Shown here: positions 38,090-48,187 of the stretch, piece after piece
Layout: every line of letters begins with the position of its first letter
How positions within the stretch are numbered: the stretch's first letter is position 1
Assembly: GCA_948144175.1 (NCBI GenBank)
Contig: CANXME010002648.1
Location: forward strand, 62,001 to 126,000
Source of the DNA: Closterium sp. NIES-65
Lineage: Eukaryota; Streptophyta; Zygnematophyceae; Desmidiales; Closteriaceae
DNA length: 64,000 nucleotides
Direction: 5' to 3'
Made by a program: the position numbers and the translations under genes
Notes under the pieces: generated by a model
Seen by the model: the letters and a program-made list of their open reading frames with translations, nothing else
The model's database searches: none
What the model was told of the DNA's origin: nothing

Positions 38090-41000
38090 TCTAAGAAACA
38101 TGCAGGCTCGCGAGTCTCAGAGTTAGGCGGTCCCAGGAGCGCGGTTGCGGCCCAGCGAGAAGACGTGCTCGCTCGCAGTAGATGTGCCAGGGATAGCGAG
38201 ATAATCCCTCGCCATCCGCTTCAACGTCTCCGTGTTGGTGGAGGTGCACCCGTACTCTAGCGCTGACATGTCGTAACGCACCCTCTCGAACAAGTACCTG
38301 CTGACCTCATCATCCTACAGAAGACCACCCCCCCCCCCCCCCCCCCTTCTCCATCCTCCTCCTCTACCACCGTGGGAAGTGTAGTGGGCCTAGGAGCCAG
38401 CTCCCTAGCCGTCGCTGGTACTCGGCCACGCGCTCACATACCAACGCGATCACCATGCTTGACGCGGGGCGCGGCCTCTCCCTCTGCTCTGTCTGTGGAT
38501 GCTACTTCTCCTAGTGGGCGTCGTCGAACCACGCCGCCTTCATGGAAGGATCCAAGAAGGTGGTGATCCAGTGCTCGTTACTGCTGATGTAGGCATACTT
38601 CTTCAGAAATCTAAGCGCCTTTTCAACTAGAGGCTTTAGCGTCGCCGAGGGCCCCTTTGCCAGTCGGGCCTCCATGGTGTTGATGAGGCCGTTGTAGTAT
38701 GGCACCACCATCGACACAGTCGGCTACGCCGTCCCCTCAACTGCCTTGGAGACCTTGTTGAAAGGGCTGAGAGATGTTCTCAGCTCCTTCAACACCTCCC
38801 ACTGCTCGTCTGAAAGGCGCATCTTCTCCACCCTCTCCTTGTCCGCCTTCGCAGGGCCCTGTCGGGGTTAGGGTGTGGTATGGCATATGAGGGAGAGGGT
38901 TGTTATCATGATGTAATGCACTTCATGCGACCAACACCACAACACACATGCTACTATATATCGCACCATGTCCCACATGCAACACACATGCCACTCCATG
39001 CCACAATACACATGCAAGACACATGCCACACACATGCCAGACACATTCCACACCATGCCATGTCACACATGCCACTCCGTGCCACAAATCCAATGTCCTG
39101 TTCGCACCCTATACCTAGGTCGAGGCCAAGAACACAGTGATCGGATTCTCCAGCTCAAGGTAGTGGTCAATCATGGCGTGAGTCGAACCCCATCGGGTAG
39201 GACTGTCATGCACCAACTTCAAAGCTGGTTTGTTGACATGGGCCTGCAGGTTCAAGCTGCGTTGAAGTCCCAAAAACGCCACGGAGCGCTGCGGCGAGAA
39301 CCCAACCCAGGACGCCATATCTCTGAGCACCTTCAACAGGTCACGAATGGCATCCACTTTCAGTCCCTTTTGCACTGCCAGGTTAACCACATGTGACAAG
39401 CACCTGCGGAGCACAGCACCATAGGCATGGGATTTGGGAGGTACTGACACATGGTCATTGCCAGCCGTGGGGGATTCCAAAAACCCCAAATACACCCACA
39501 CACCTACAATGCTGACTCTGACAAGCCACCGCGATAACACCCATACACCACCTCATACCTGAAGTGCAGGCGGGAGTTGAAGAAAGCCCGACCACCACCC
39601 TCCTCCGACAGCCACATGAATGCGGCAATGTTGGCCGAGGCATTGTCTGAAGTCAGGCCCAGACAACGCCCCTCCAACCCCCACATCACCACCGTGTCCT
39701 CCATGACCTGCGCGATTTGCACCGCTCCATGACGATCCGGCAGCTTGCAAAACTCCAGCACTGCCTCGCGTAGCTGAAACGACTCGTCTATTCAGTGACC
39801 TGTCACAACTAGCCAAGCCTTCCCGTTGGGTGTAGTCCAGATGTCGATGGTGTATGACACCTTGCATCCCAACTCCCCCCTCTTCCCCAGCCGCAGCAAA
39901 AGCCACAGTGTCGCGTGCAACCGTCCAGCGCGAGGGTATGAAGTTCTTCTGCCCGCAGTGGTGGTTGCACAGGGTCAATAGCTCCCAAAACTGGTGGGGT
40001 GGGTGGGATAGTACACAACGAGCATGCGTTGGGTTTCGCAGCACTGCTCAAGAATGGAATGGAAAGGAGAGGCGTAAGTGTCCCAACCCAACTCCCCTCC
40101 CTAACATCATGCGCTCGCCATACATATAATCCATGCAAACCGCCCTGGACGAGCCAACCACACCACATCAGCCACACCCAGTAGCATTAAGCCCTTACCG
40201 CCTCAGCCTCCACACTTTTGAAGGGAAGGGCGCAGGTCATCACCAACTTGGCGATTGTCTGACGAAGCTCCACTTCTGATAGCTTCTTTGATATGTAGCT
40301 CTTGATCCCAGCACTGCCTGACCCCTCCGCCCCTCACCCCTCTGCCTTTCCTCCCTTCTTTGGGATGTTAGGCAGCTTTCTGCATGCGGCCAGTAATATA
40401 CGTAGCCATTCGGCACTCCAACGTAGGCCCCCGTCGAAAACGTCTCGTCCGGCAGTTGCAAATGTAGATGGTGGTAATGGTGATACCACACATCTATATG
40501 AGCAATGTGGTCGTTTTCAAAGTGGCGCTCGCCTGGTGTAGTTGTAGATCCCTTCCAAGAAATATGGTCAGTGCAAATCTTGCATTGCCGCTTGTCGTCG
40601 GTCCCCTTGCCCCTCTCCCTGCTACTCTTGGACTCTCCCTCCTCGTCAAGGAACTCTGGAGCAACCACACCCTCGCCCGAATCCACCCCTCTGAAGGTTC
40701 GTGTCCGCAACTTCTCTGCTTTCCTCTTCTGGTTCCCAATTAACAACCTCCTTCGCCCAACCTTAACACCGCCGCGCACCCATCCTCTACCCACGTGCTG
40801 AGAGGCCTCCTCTGCGGCGGCCGCGGCAACCCCTCCTCCCTGACCAACCCCCTCATCCACCCCGTCTGGCTCCAACCCTTCCATCTCCCCATCTTCATCT
40901 CCCCCCCCCCCCCCCCCCCGTCCCCACAACTGCCATGCGTATCCGGTGTCCACCCCGGCTCACTATCATTTCTGCTCCCCTCCTCTTCCTCTCCTCCTCC

Positions 41001-41284
41001 TCATCATCCCCCTCATCGCCCTCCTCCTCCTCCTCGTCCGCCTCACTGTCGCTCTGAGTTGTGGTGCGCGTCTGCCCAGAAGGAGGGGGTCGAGGACTCG
41101 AGTAACAGAACGACTGACAGGATGTCGGCGCGGGCATGGACAGAAGCCTACCGACGAAGTAAGCACCAACTCCTCCAGGGCCGTCACCTACTCGACCCTG
41201 CATAGGTCGTGGTGCAGGCGATGGTGCACCGCCCTGACTACTGCGACCACCCCGCCCTGCACTAGGTTGTTGGTGGGAAGCCAT
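38090..41284 (-). pseudogene. hAT-superfamily transposase (decayed)
   Basis: Ordered hAT domains across several frames. Start MASHQQPSAGRGG at 41284; acidic stretch; C-run slippage at about 40903-40920; BED zinc finger KRQCKICTDHISWKG ... HFENDH (40495-40590); FWELLTLCNHHC (near 39960-40000); catalytic-core hAT/DUF659 segment SYTIDIWTTPNGKAWL ... LTSDNASANIAAF (39610-39870); RCLSHVVNLAVQKGL (near 39370); DSPTRWGSTHAMIDHYLEL (39130-39220); HWITTFLDPSMKAAWF (38525-38580); and the C-terminal dimerisation domain DDEVSRYLFE ... MARDYLAIPGTSTASEHVF (38128-38318). A cut-and-paste transposase. Stops and frameshifts make it inactive. Terminal inverted repeats were not identified. Confidence 0.85.
38859..39114 (-). 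other. Probable intron of the hAT gene with CACATGCCA repeats
   Basis: In sense, AG-GTATAG after the LELENPITVFLAS segment and CCCCGACAG-GG before the KADKERVEKMRLSDEQWEV segment fit splice sites and restore homology. The interval holds a loose minisatellite of ACACATGCCA words (about 38935-39090) and no coding similarity. Confidence 0.6.
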
Positions 41285-41309
41285 TTCCCGCGACGGCCAA
41301 AGAAACCTA

Positions 41310-41441
41310 TGTCAGAATATTATAGCTTACTTATTTGTGTAGGCTATAGTGGGGTATCCCATAGGGGGTACAACCCAACTAGGGTTCCCTATTTGTACTC
41401 ACTTCGTTCATAGTTCACTCATTCTCGTTCACACTTTCTCA
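41310..41441 (+). repeat. 5' LTR of E5
   Basis: 132 bp, TGTCAGAATATTATAGC to CACACTTTCTCA. Identical by eye to 43464-43595. Confidence 0.95.
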
Positions 41442-41485
41442 TGGAATCAGAGCAGGTCCCTTCTTAGGGCCTGTTCCTAGGGCCC
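41442..41485 (+). promoter_or_regulatory. E5 primer site, hairpin and GGGCCC box
   Basis: TGGAATCAGAGCAGG (one mismatch to the initiator-Met site) follows the LTR, then the hairpin GGTCCCT-TCT-TAGGGCC (41455-41471, one G-T pair) and GGGCCCACCGAAGCGCGCC (palindrome 41480-41485). Confidence 0.8.
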
Positions 41486-41559
41486 ACCGAAGCGCGCCCC
41501 GAGGCGCGCATTTTTTTTTAGCGACCCTCCGTGTCGCCCTCCTCGTCGTGCTCCCGCTT

Positions 41560-42165
41560 AGGCCTCACGTCGGCCCCACGTCGGCCCTGCTTAGGCCCCA
41601 CGTCGGCCCCGCTTAGGCCCCTCGTCGGCCCCGCGTAGCCCCGCTCAGGCCCGTCGGCCCCGCTTCGGCCCCGCGTCGGCCCCGCGTAGCCCCGCTTAGG
41701 CCCGTCGGCCCCGCTTCGGCCCCGCTTTGGCCCCGCGTCGGCCCCGCCTATACCCCGTCGGCCCCGCGTTGGCCCCGCTTAGGCCCCACCGGTCCGCCTA
41801 GGCCCCACTACGGCCCGCCGTTGGCCCCGCTACCGCCCGCACCGGCCCCTGCTGCAGCCCGCCGCCGGCCCAGCTACAGCCCGCCGCCGGCCCACCTACA
41901 GCCCGCCGCCGGCCCTGCTACAGCCCGCCGCCGGCCCCGCTATAGCCCGCCACCGGCCCCTGCTACAGCCCGCCGCCGGCCCTGCTACAGCCCGCCCCGG
42001 CCCCGCTACAGCCCGCCGTCGGCCCTGCTACAGCCCGCCGCCGGCCCCGCTATAGCCCGCCGCCGGCCCACCTACAGCCCGCCGCCGGCCCTGCTACAGC
42101 CCGCCGCCGGCCCCGCTATAGCCCGCCACCGGCCCCTGCTACAGCCCGCCGCCGGCCCTGCTACA
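41560..42165. repeat. E5 leader minisatellites
   Basis: Arrays of CGGCCCCGCTTAGGCCC-type units (to about 41830), then CTACAGCCCGCCGCCGGCCC-type units (about 41850-42165). The second array runs into the RT frame without a stop. Confidence 0.87.
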
Positions 42166-43251
42166 CTGAGGACTACGCTCGCGGCACTTGGGTTTGCTCC
42201 TTCTACTGCCGACCCGTCGCTGTTTCTGCGCACCGACACCTCTCTGCCGCCGTTCTACATCCTCGTGTACGTCGACGACTTGGTCTTTGCCACAGCTGAC
42301 ACTGCTGGACTCGCCTACGTGAAGTCCGAGCTGCAGAAGAGACACACGTGCACTGACCTGGGTGAACTGCGCAGCTACCTTGGCTTGCAGATCACCCGGG
42401 ACAGAGCACGCCGCACCATTACCCTGACTCAGTCACACATGGTGCAGCAGGTCCTTCAGCGCTTCGGCTTCACGTACTCCTCGCCTCAGGCCACTCCTCT
42501 GCCTACTCGCCACTCGCTCTCAGCTCTGCCTTCGGATGAGTCCGTAGAGTCGAGTGGCCCGTTTGCAGAGCTTGTTGGCTGCCTCATGTACCTGATGACC
42601 TGCACACGACCTGACCTCGCATACCCTCTTAGCATTCTCGCACGCTTTGTTGCTCCTGGGAGACACCGACCAGAGCACATGGCTGCAGCGAAGAGGGTGT
42701 TGCGCTACTTGTGCAGTACGTCGGGCATGGGGCTAGTGCTTGGAGGGCGCAGTCCAGTGGTCCTCACTGGGCACGCAGACGCTTCTTGGGCTGACGACCA
42801 GGCTACGCAGCGGTCGTCACAGGGTTACACCTTCAGCCTTGGTTCCGGCTCTGTCTCGTGGCGGGCTACCCGCTCGTCTTCTGTTCTCGGCTCCAGTTGT
42901 GAGGCTGAGATCTACGCTGGGGCTATGGCTGCACAGGAGTTACGCTGGCTCACCTACCTGCTGACCGACCTTGGAGAGCAGCCTCGTTCTCCTCCAGTCC
43001 TGTACGTAGACAACAAGGCCATGCTGGCCTTGTGTCGAGAGCAGCGACTGGAGCACAGAACGAAGCACATTGCTCTCCGCTACTTTCTTGCTCGTGAGCT
43101 ACAGCAGCGTGGACAGCTGCGACTTGCGTACGTGGCCTCTGAGGCCAACACTGCTGATGTCTTCACCAAGGCCCTTGCGCCTTGTGATCATCAGCGTTGC
43201 TGCACGCAGTTGGGTCTTGTGCCTGTCTTGCCTCACTTGCTCTCCTCTTGA
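41821..43251 (+). CDS. E5 leader-repeat/RT/RNase H fusion frame
   Basis: 476-codon stop-free frame. Codons 1-115 are translated leader repeats (Ala/Arg/Pro/Tyr-rich). From LRTTLAALGFAPSTADPSLF onward it is the RT C-terminal part with the catalytic YVDD (near 42268) and complete RNase H (TGHADASWADD, SSCEAEIYAG, YVDNKAML), ending NTADVFTKALAPCDHQRC. The first in-frame ATG I see is in SHMVQQV (42439), after the YVDD, so translation of the fused part would need a non-ATG start. The finger and palm start of RT is missing. Probably not functional, though no stop has accumulated. Confidence 0.8.
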   Translation: MAPLPPAPAPAAARRRPSYSPPPAHLQPAAGPATARRRPRYSPPPAPATARRRPCYSPPRPRYSPPSALLQPAAGPAIARRRPTYSPPPALLQPAAGPAIARHRPLLQPAAGPATLRTTLAALGFAPSTADPSLFLRTDTSLPPFYILVYVDDLVFATADTAGLAYVKSELQKRHTCTDLGELRSYLGLQITRDRARRTITLTQSHMVQQVLQRFGFTYSSPQATPLPTRHSLSALPSDESVESSGPFAELVGCLMYLMTCTRPDLAYPLSILARFVAPGRHRPEHMAAAKRVLRYLCSTSGMGLVLGGRSPVVLTGHADASWADDQATQRSSQGYTFSLGSGSVSWRATRSSSVLGSSCEAEIYAGAMAAQELRWLTYLLTDLGEQPRSPPVLYVDNKAMLALCREQRLEHRTKHIALRYFLARELQQRGQLRLAYVASEANTADVFTKALAPCDHQRCCTQLGLVPVLPHLLSS

Positions 43252-43463
43252 CCTTGCTTGTACCTTCGCATATATATACTCTTGCTCTTGCTTGCTTGAC
43301 TCTTGTATACCTCTATATATGATCTTGCATGTGAACTGGCCTTGTGGCCTTTGAACTTGTGCTCGGAATGCGTGGTGACTTTGTGATCCACCCTGAGCTT
43401 TGCTTTACTTTGCTTGACTGGTCTTGTGACCCCTTGTTCTCCCCCACTTTGCCTATGGGGGTG
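43252..43463 (+). promoter_or_regulatory. E5 3' noncoding block with polypurine hairpin
   Basis: The conserved 3' block of the group: GATCCACCCTGAGC, GCTTTACTTTGC, CTGGTCTTGTGACC, then CCCCCACTTTGCCTATGGGG and GTG abutting the LTR. Retained although most of the coding region was lost, which argues for a cis-acting role. Confidence 0.68.
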
Positions 43464-43595
43464 TGTCAGAATATTATAGCTTACTTATTTGTGTAGGCTA
43501 TAGTGGGGTATCCCATAGGGGGTACAACCCAACTAGGGTTCCCTATTTGTACTCACTTCGTTCATAGTTCACTCATTCTCGTTCACACTTTCTCA
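43464..43595 (+). repeat. 3' LTR of E5
   Basis: 132 bp identical by eye to 41310-41441, followed by TSD ACCTA. Confidence 0.95.
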
Positions 43596-43600
43596 ACCTA

Positions 43601-44119
43601 CACCCTTGATAGAATGGTAATGCGGCGGCGAGTTGTGGGGAGTGTCACTTTGATGGAAACCCTAACGATGGAGTGCCCTTCAACGGTGGAAACCCTAATC
43701 GATATTCCGCTACTTTAACTTACGTGCTCGGAGTAGTTGCTGGCTACTTTCTATTAGTAAGTGTTGTAATCAACTCTCCTAGCCTAAGAGTTGAAGCATC
43801 TTCCCTACTAGGCTAGTAGTAGGTGATGGTGTGGCAGGTGGTAGAGGGCGGGCTGGTGGCAGCGATTGCAACATGGTCACATGTTGAAATGAATCAGTTG
43901 AAATGAATTGGCCGCGACCCTAAATTTGGTCGCGGCCAATTCGTCGACGGACACCGAGGTGTTCATCGATGTGTTCGTGTTCGACGCACCTCGGCATATC
44001 AACATGGACGAACACCGAACATGTTCGCACGAACAACGAACGCGTTGGTGTCGAACATTTTTGGGCAAGAAAAATACATGTTCGAGGCGAAACAAACGGG
44101 TGTTCGGATATGTGCTCAT
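43601..44119. other. No gene recognised; contains perfect palindrome
   Basis: Possibly 5' flank of the hAT gene. The only structure I see is AATTGGCCGCGACC (43906-43919) and its exact reverse complement (43928-43941) with an 8-base loop, followed by GTTCG/CGAAC-rich sequence (43950-44100). Confidence 0.5.
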
Positions 44120-44520
44120 CCCTAATGCCAACCATCCTCCCGTGCTCTCTCTTCCTCTTTTCGCCCTTGTACCCGTGTCTCAACTCACGAGGGCATATGA
44201 CGCCATCACACAAACCTTCTCCCCGTGCTTTGTGTTCCTCTTTCCCTGCCTGCAGCCGCCTCTTAGCATATAGGCAACAAGACAGCGTATGACGCCATCA
44301 TGTCAGCCTTCCTCCTGTGGTCTTTCTTCCCTCCTTGTACCCCTCTCTCAGCTCACGAGCAGCAAGAGGGCATACAACACCATCACGTAACCCTCCTCCC
44401 GTGCCCTTTCCTCCCCTTGCCCCCCAGTTACCATTCTCTCATTTCACAGGTAGCAAGTGGGCGTATGACGCCATCACGCAATCCTTCCTCACATGCTCTT
44501 TCCTCCCCTTTCCCCTCCTA
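44120..44520. repeat. About 90-bp minisatellite, block 1
   Basis: Four to five degenerate units, each with CTCTCTCAGCTCACG-like, GCAAGAGGGC, TATGACGCCATCACG and CCTTCCTCCCGTGCTCTTTC segments. The same unit forms block 2 at 45820-46790. No coding function evident. Confidence 0.8.
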
Positions 44521-45021
44521 TCCCATTTTTTATATATTTAACTACAGCCTCCAAAGGTTGCCACCTTCACGTTGCTGTTGAAGCATCTGAAAGGTCCTGA
44601 GCTAACAAATGTCATGGTATGTAGAATGGTGGTGGACGTTCGACCTCCTGATGTTGACCGGCCAATTATCCTGTGAAGCTGTTTCTGCTAGGTTTTGAGG
44701 GTGTTGTTATGGAGCTGATATTTTGGGCTGAGATGAAAGGTGTTTTTTTGTGGACTCTTTCCTCCCCCTTCATATCCCATTTTTTATGTATTTAACTCTA
44801 GCGTCCAAAGGTTTGCCACCTTCACGATGCTACTGGGGCATTTGAAAGGTCCTGAGCTAACAAATGTCATGGTGTGTGGAATGATGGTGGGCGTTCGACC
44901 TCCTTACGTTGACCGGCCAATTATCTTGCGAAGCTGTTTCTGCCAGACTCTGAGGGTGTTGTTAAGGAGCTGATATTTTAGGCTGACATGAAATGTGCTT
45001 TTTTCGTGGACTCTAGGGAAG
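44519..45021. repeat. Tandem duplication of about 245 bp
   Basis: About 44519-44764 and 44765-45021 are two diverged direct copies sharing CCCATTTTTTAT, GGTCCTGAGCTAACAAATGT, GACCGGCCAATTATC and GAGGGTGTTGTTA. Each encodes in mixed frames a segment like HLKGPELTNVMVC and VRPP-VDRP. I do not recognise the protein. Confidence 0.75.
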
Positions 45022-45104
45022 TGCCGTACAATAGTGGGGGAGTTTTTTCTTGGAGCCACGTATGATATATGCTCTGTGAAAATCAATTGCGCCAAAGATC
45101 ACAA
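44992..45104 (+). pseudogene. Candidate exon 1 of an unrecognised gene
   Basis: Stop-free frame ending FFLGATYDICSVKINCAKDH and then AA, directly before GTGAGT (45105-45110), a good splice donor. The end phase (two bases of a codon) matches candidate exon 2. Upstream, homology to the duplicated segment continues in a different frame, so a frameshift in the T-run near 45043-45048 is likely. The protein family is unknown to me. Confidence 0.4.
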
Positions 45105-45467
45105 GTGAGTTTATAACCAGAAATTTGATTGTCTATGTATGTTCATATCATTGTCTGTTTGCATTGGTTTTTCTACTGCAAATTTGCATAGCATTCTTTA
45201 TCATTTCTTTATGCATCTTCATTAATGCAACAATTGTGTCATTCAATTTGTCTATGTTTTTCATCTCAATGTTTTTTTATTCGTATTTGTCATCTTGACT
45301 TGTTTTTCTATCATATCTAAACAACATTGTTGTCGATGTTCCTCTCCCTATTCTTCACAACATTATTGTCGTTGTTGTCATGTTTCTTAGAAATCACCAA
45401 CAACTTCATCAATTGTTGTAACCTTTTTCATTTCTTAAACAGTTATCGCCCCACATGCGTTATCTAG

Positions 45468-45621
45468 GTTTTCCGTTGGTGGGCTGGAAGGGGTGTTAAC
45501 TTGGGAGCATCGTAAATCACATGCCCGCTTGACGGCGAAGGAAAATAGCATTCCTCTCAGTGCATTCACACCTACGACTCCTCAATTTCTATTTTCATCC
45601 AATCCGGTCGCATCGCTTCAG
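45468..45621 (+). pseudogene. Candidate exon 2 of an unrecognised gene
   Basis: Follows TATCTAG and precedes GTTTGT. After one base completing the codon from exon 1 it gives 51 stop-free codons starting FSVGGLEGVLTWEHRKSHAR and ending NPVASLQ, a whole-codon end that matches exon 3. No domain recognised. The intron after it holds minisatellite block 2. Confidence 0.4.
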
Positions 45622-45819
45622 GTTTGTTAAAATAAGTATGTTTTACCACCTTTTACCACCTCAGTTTTTATCATAGTATGCCACAACAAAAAATCTGTCT
45701 TTACTGAACCCACATTTTTGTTCTACCACAATCATGCATCGCTTCGTCTGTTGTTAAATGTAGCATTACACGATGTCTTGTCCTTGACATGTACACGTCT
45801 TTTCCTCCCCTTTTCCATC

Positions 45820-46790
45820 ATGTACCTCTCTCAGCTCAAAGGCAGAGGGTAGGCGTATGATGCCATCACCTCAACCTTCCTCCTGTGCCCTTTCCTCATT
45901 TCCCCCCTGTGTACACGTCTCTTAGCTTATGGGTAGCAAGATGGCGTATGGCGTCATCATGCCAACATGGTCTCTCCTCCCTTTCCTCCCTCTATACCCG
46001 TCTCTCAGCTTACGGGCAACAAGAGGGCGTGTCACGTCATCACTCCAACCATCCTCCCATGCTTATTTCTTTGTTTTTCCGGCCTGCACCCTTGTCTCAG
46101 CTCACGGGCAGCAATAGGGAGTATGACGCCATCACGCCACCCTTCCTCCCGAGCTCTTTCTTCCCCTTTCCCACCCTGTAACCCTCTCTCAACTCACAGG
46201 CGGAAAAAAACGTATGAGGCAATCACGTAAACCATCCTGTAGTGTCATTTCTGCCCCTTTCCCCTCCTGAACCCGTCTCTCAACTTACGTGTAGCAAGAG
46301 AGCGTATGACGCCATGATGCCAACCTTCCGCCCATGCTCTCTCCTCCCCTCCCCCCCCCCCCCCCCCCCCCCTTGTACCCCTCTCTCAGCTCATGAGCAG
46401 CAAAAGGTTATGACGCTATCACGTCAACCTTTCTCCCGTGCTCATTCCTCCTCGTTTCTCCCATGCACCCATCTCTCTGCTCACAGGCAGCAAGGCGTAT
46501 GACGTCATCATGCCAACCTTTCTCCCGTACTCTTTCCTCCCTTGTCCCTCCTCTCCACCCCTCTCTCAGCTCAAGGGCAGCAAGAGGGCATGGCACGCTA
46601 TCACGATAACCTTCCTCCCATGCTCGTTCCCCCCCCCCCCCTTTTATCCGTCTCTCAGCTTACGGCAGCAAAAAGGAGTATCACGCCATCACGCCACCTT
46701 TCTTCATGCTCGTTCTTCCCCGTTCCCCCCTTCTGTACCCGTGTTTTAGCTCACGAGCAGCAAAAGAGTGTGTCATATGATCACGTCAAC
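45820..46790. repeat. About 90-bp minisatellite, block 2
   Basis: About ten degenerate copies of the unit described for block 1, with a long C-run near 46350-46372. It would lie in the intron between candidate exons 2 and 3. Confidence 0.8.
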
Positions 46791-46926
46791 TTTCCCATTC
46801 TGTGGTATTTATCAACGATTCCACACACCAGCTTTACATTCCCTCTCCCCTCCAAAATCTCACATTCCATTTCTCATTACTCAGTCAAACATTTTACATT
46901 ATTATTCTCCCCCCAAAATTTTATAG

Positions 46927-46965
46927 GTCCAGTCGTTCATTGTAGAGCTTTCTGTTGCAAAGATG
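46927..46965 (+). pseudogene. Candidate exon 3, part before E6
   Basis: After TTTTATAG the frame VQSFIVELSVAK-M opens with no leftover base, matching the end of candidate exon 2. E6 is inserted immediately after the ATG in AGATG, which is the target-site duplication. The exon continues at 54576. Confidence 0.4.
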
Positions 46966-48081
46966 TGTCAACGGGAGTCGGGTATTGGCCCCGTCCTCGC
47001 TTGGGCGGAGCCGACTTCGTGGTCGGGTGTGAGGGGAGCAGCCGACCTGCAGCAGTGGGTGAGCTGGTCGACGAGGAGGTCGACCTGCACGGGGGACCAC
47101 TGCACGGGCGCCAACTTCAGGGTGGCGCCGACTTCGGGGAGGTCGACTTGGGAGTCGACCTGCGGGGGACGTCGAAGCCGACTTCGGCGGTCGGCTAACG
47201 GACCGCTGGTCGACCTGCGGGTGGTCGACTGGACCTGGTGGTCGACGAAGGAGGGACCGACGTCGACCTTGACGCAGGACGCCGAGCAGTCGGGCGTCGA
47301 GTAGCGGGGCGTCAACTTCGTGACGCCAGCTTCGGGTGGCCGACGTGGGTGGTCGGCCAACGACTGTGCTGGTCGACGAGGAGCAGGTCGACCAGGAGTA
47401 CTGGTCGACGTGGAGCTGGTCGACCAGAGGGGACGTCGACCTGGAGGAGGTTGACGTGGAGGTGGTCGTCGACTTGGGAGGTCGACGGGCACGAACGGGA
47501 GCTGCTGGTCGACGTGGTTGCCTGGTCGACCAGGTTACCTGAGTGACGAAGTGCTGCGGAGGAGTGCGACGGTCGCCCAGGCGAAGTTGGCAAGCCCGAC
47601 CTCGGTGGTGGTATCCCGAGGTCGACGTGGCCGATCAGAGGCAGTCGTCAGCTCGAGGTTGACGTGGTGTTGTGCGCTGTGCAGGTGACGAGATACTGCA
47701 CGCCAATCATCTGCGCGCACCTGCGAAGCGGATGCATTGCTGTCCTGCGTGAGCAACGCTGTCACGCCGTCAACCTGCGACGTTGGCACGCCGTCGACCT
47801 TGCCTTGCTGGAGCGCGGTCGACGAAGTCGTGCTGGAACGCGGTCGACCAAGCTGCGTTGGCAATTGGCCGACCTGAATGCTTGCTCTGATGTAGTCTTG
47901 CTGTGCCAACTTCATTGTACCATTGTTGTCATGTTTTCCTAGTGAAACTCTTGCAAATTCTCCCCGTGAACTAGCAAGGAGCGTGAACACATGGAAACGA
48001 CTAAGTGAACGAACGCAGAGATCACACGAGCACACGTGCCTAGCCCGTAGCCTAGCTCCCGTTGCTGCAGTTATCTCCGCA
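46966..48081 (+). repeat. 5' LTR of E6
   Basis: 1,116 bp, TGTCAACGGGAGTCGG to TTATCTCCGCA. It contains GTCGAC at least about 20 times, concentrated in the first 900 bp. Differences from the 3' LTR noted near 47053, 47366, 47418, 47988 and 48078. Confidence 0.97.
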
Positions 48082-48099
48082 TGGTGCGGTGAGCGTGGA
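48082..48099 (+). promoter_or_regulatory. E6 primer site matching tRNA-Phe
   Basis: TGGTGCGGTGAGCGTGGA directly follows the LTR. It is complementary over 18 bases to the 3' end of plant cytoplasmic tRNA-Phe (CCACGCTCACCGCACCA as I know it). Most plant copia elements use initiator-Met tRNA, so this separates E6 from its neighbours. Confidence 0.8.
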
Positions 48100-48187
48100 C
48101 GGCACACGACTTACCTTTCAGTCAGGTCGACGTAGACACCACTTACCTATTTCGTAGTTGCAGGCCGGCAACTGTGCGGTAGTCACT

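Larger units (their letters stand above)
41310..43595 (+). mobile_element. Copia deletion derivative E5
   Basis: 2,286-bp plus-strand element with two 132-bp LTRs (41310-41441, 43464-43595) identical by eye and TSD ACCTA (41305-41309, 43596-43600). The leader minisatellite is joined directly to the last third of RT and RNase H. Gag, protease, integrase and the first part of RT are missing. The ends, primer site, GGGCCC box and polypurine tract are intact, so it was probably mobilised by proteins of a relative such as E4. Identical LTRs mark it as recent. Confidence 0.95.

Noticed and set aside
47238-47593. Open frames in the E6 LTR
   Set aside because: Present identically in both LTRs on both strands, driven by GTCGAC-rich composition, and without homology.
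48082-48099. tRNA gene overlapping the primer site
   Set aside because: Only the 3' 18 bases of a tRNA are complementary; no cloverleaf is present.
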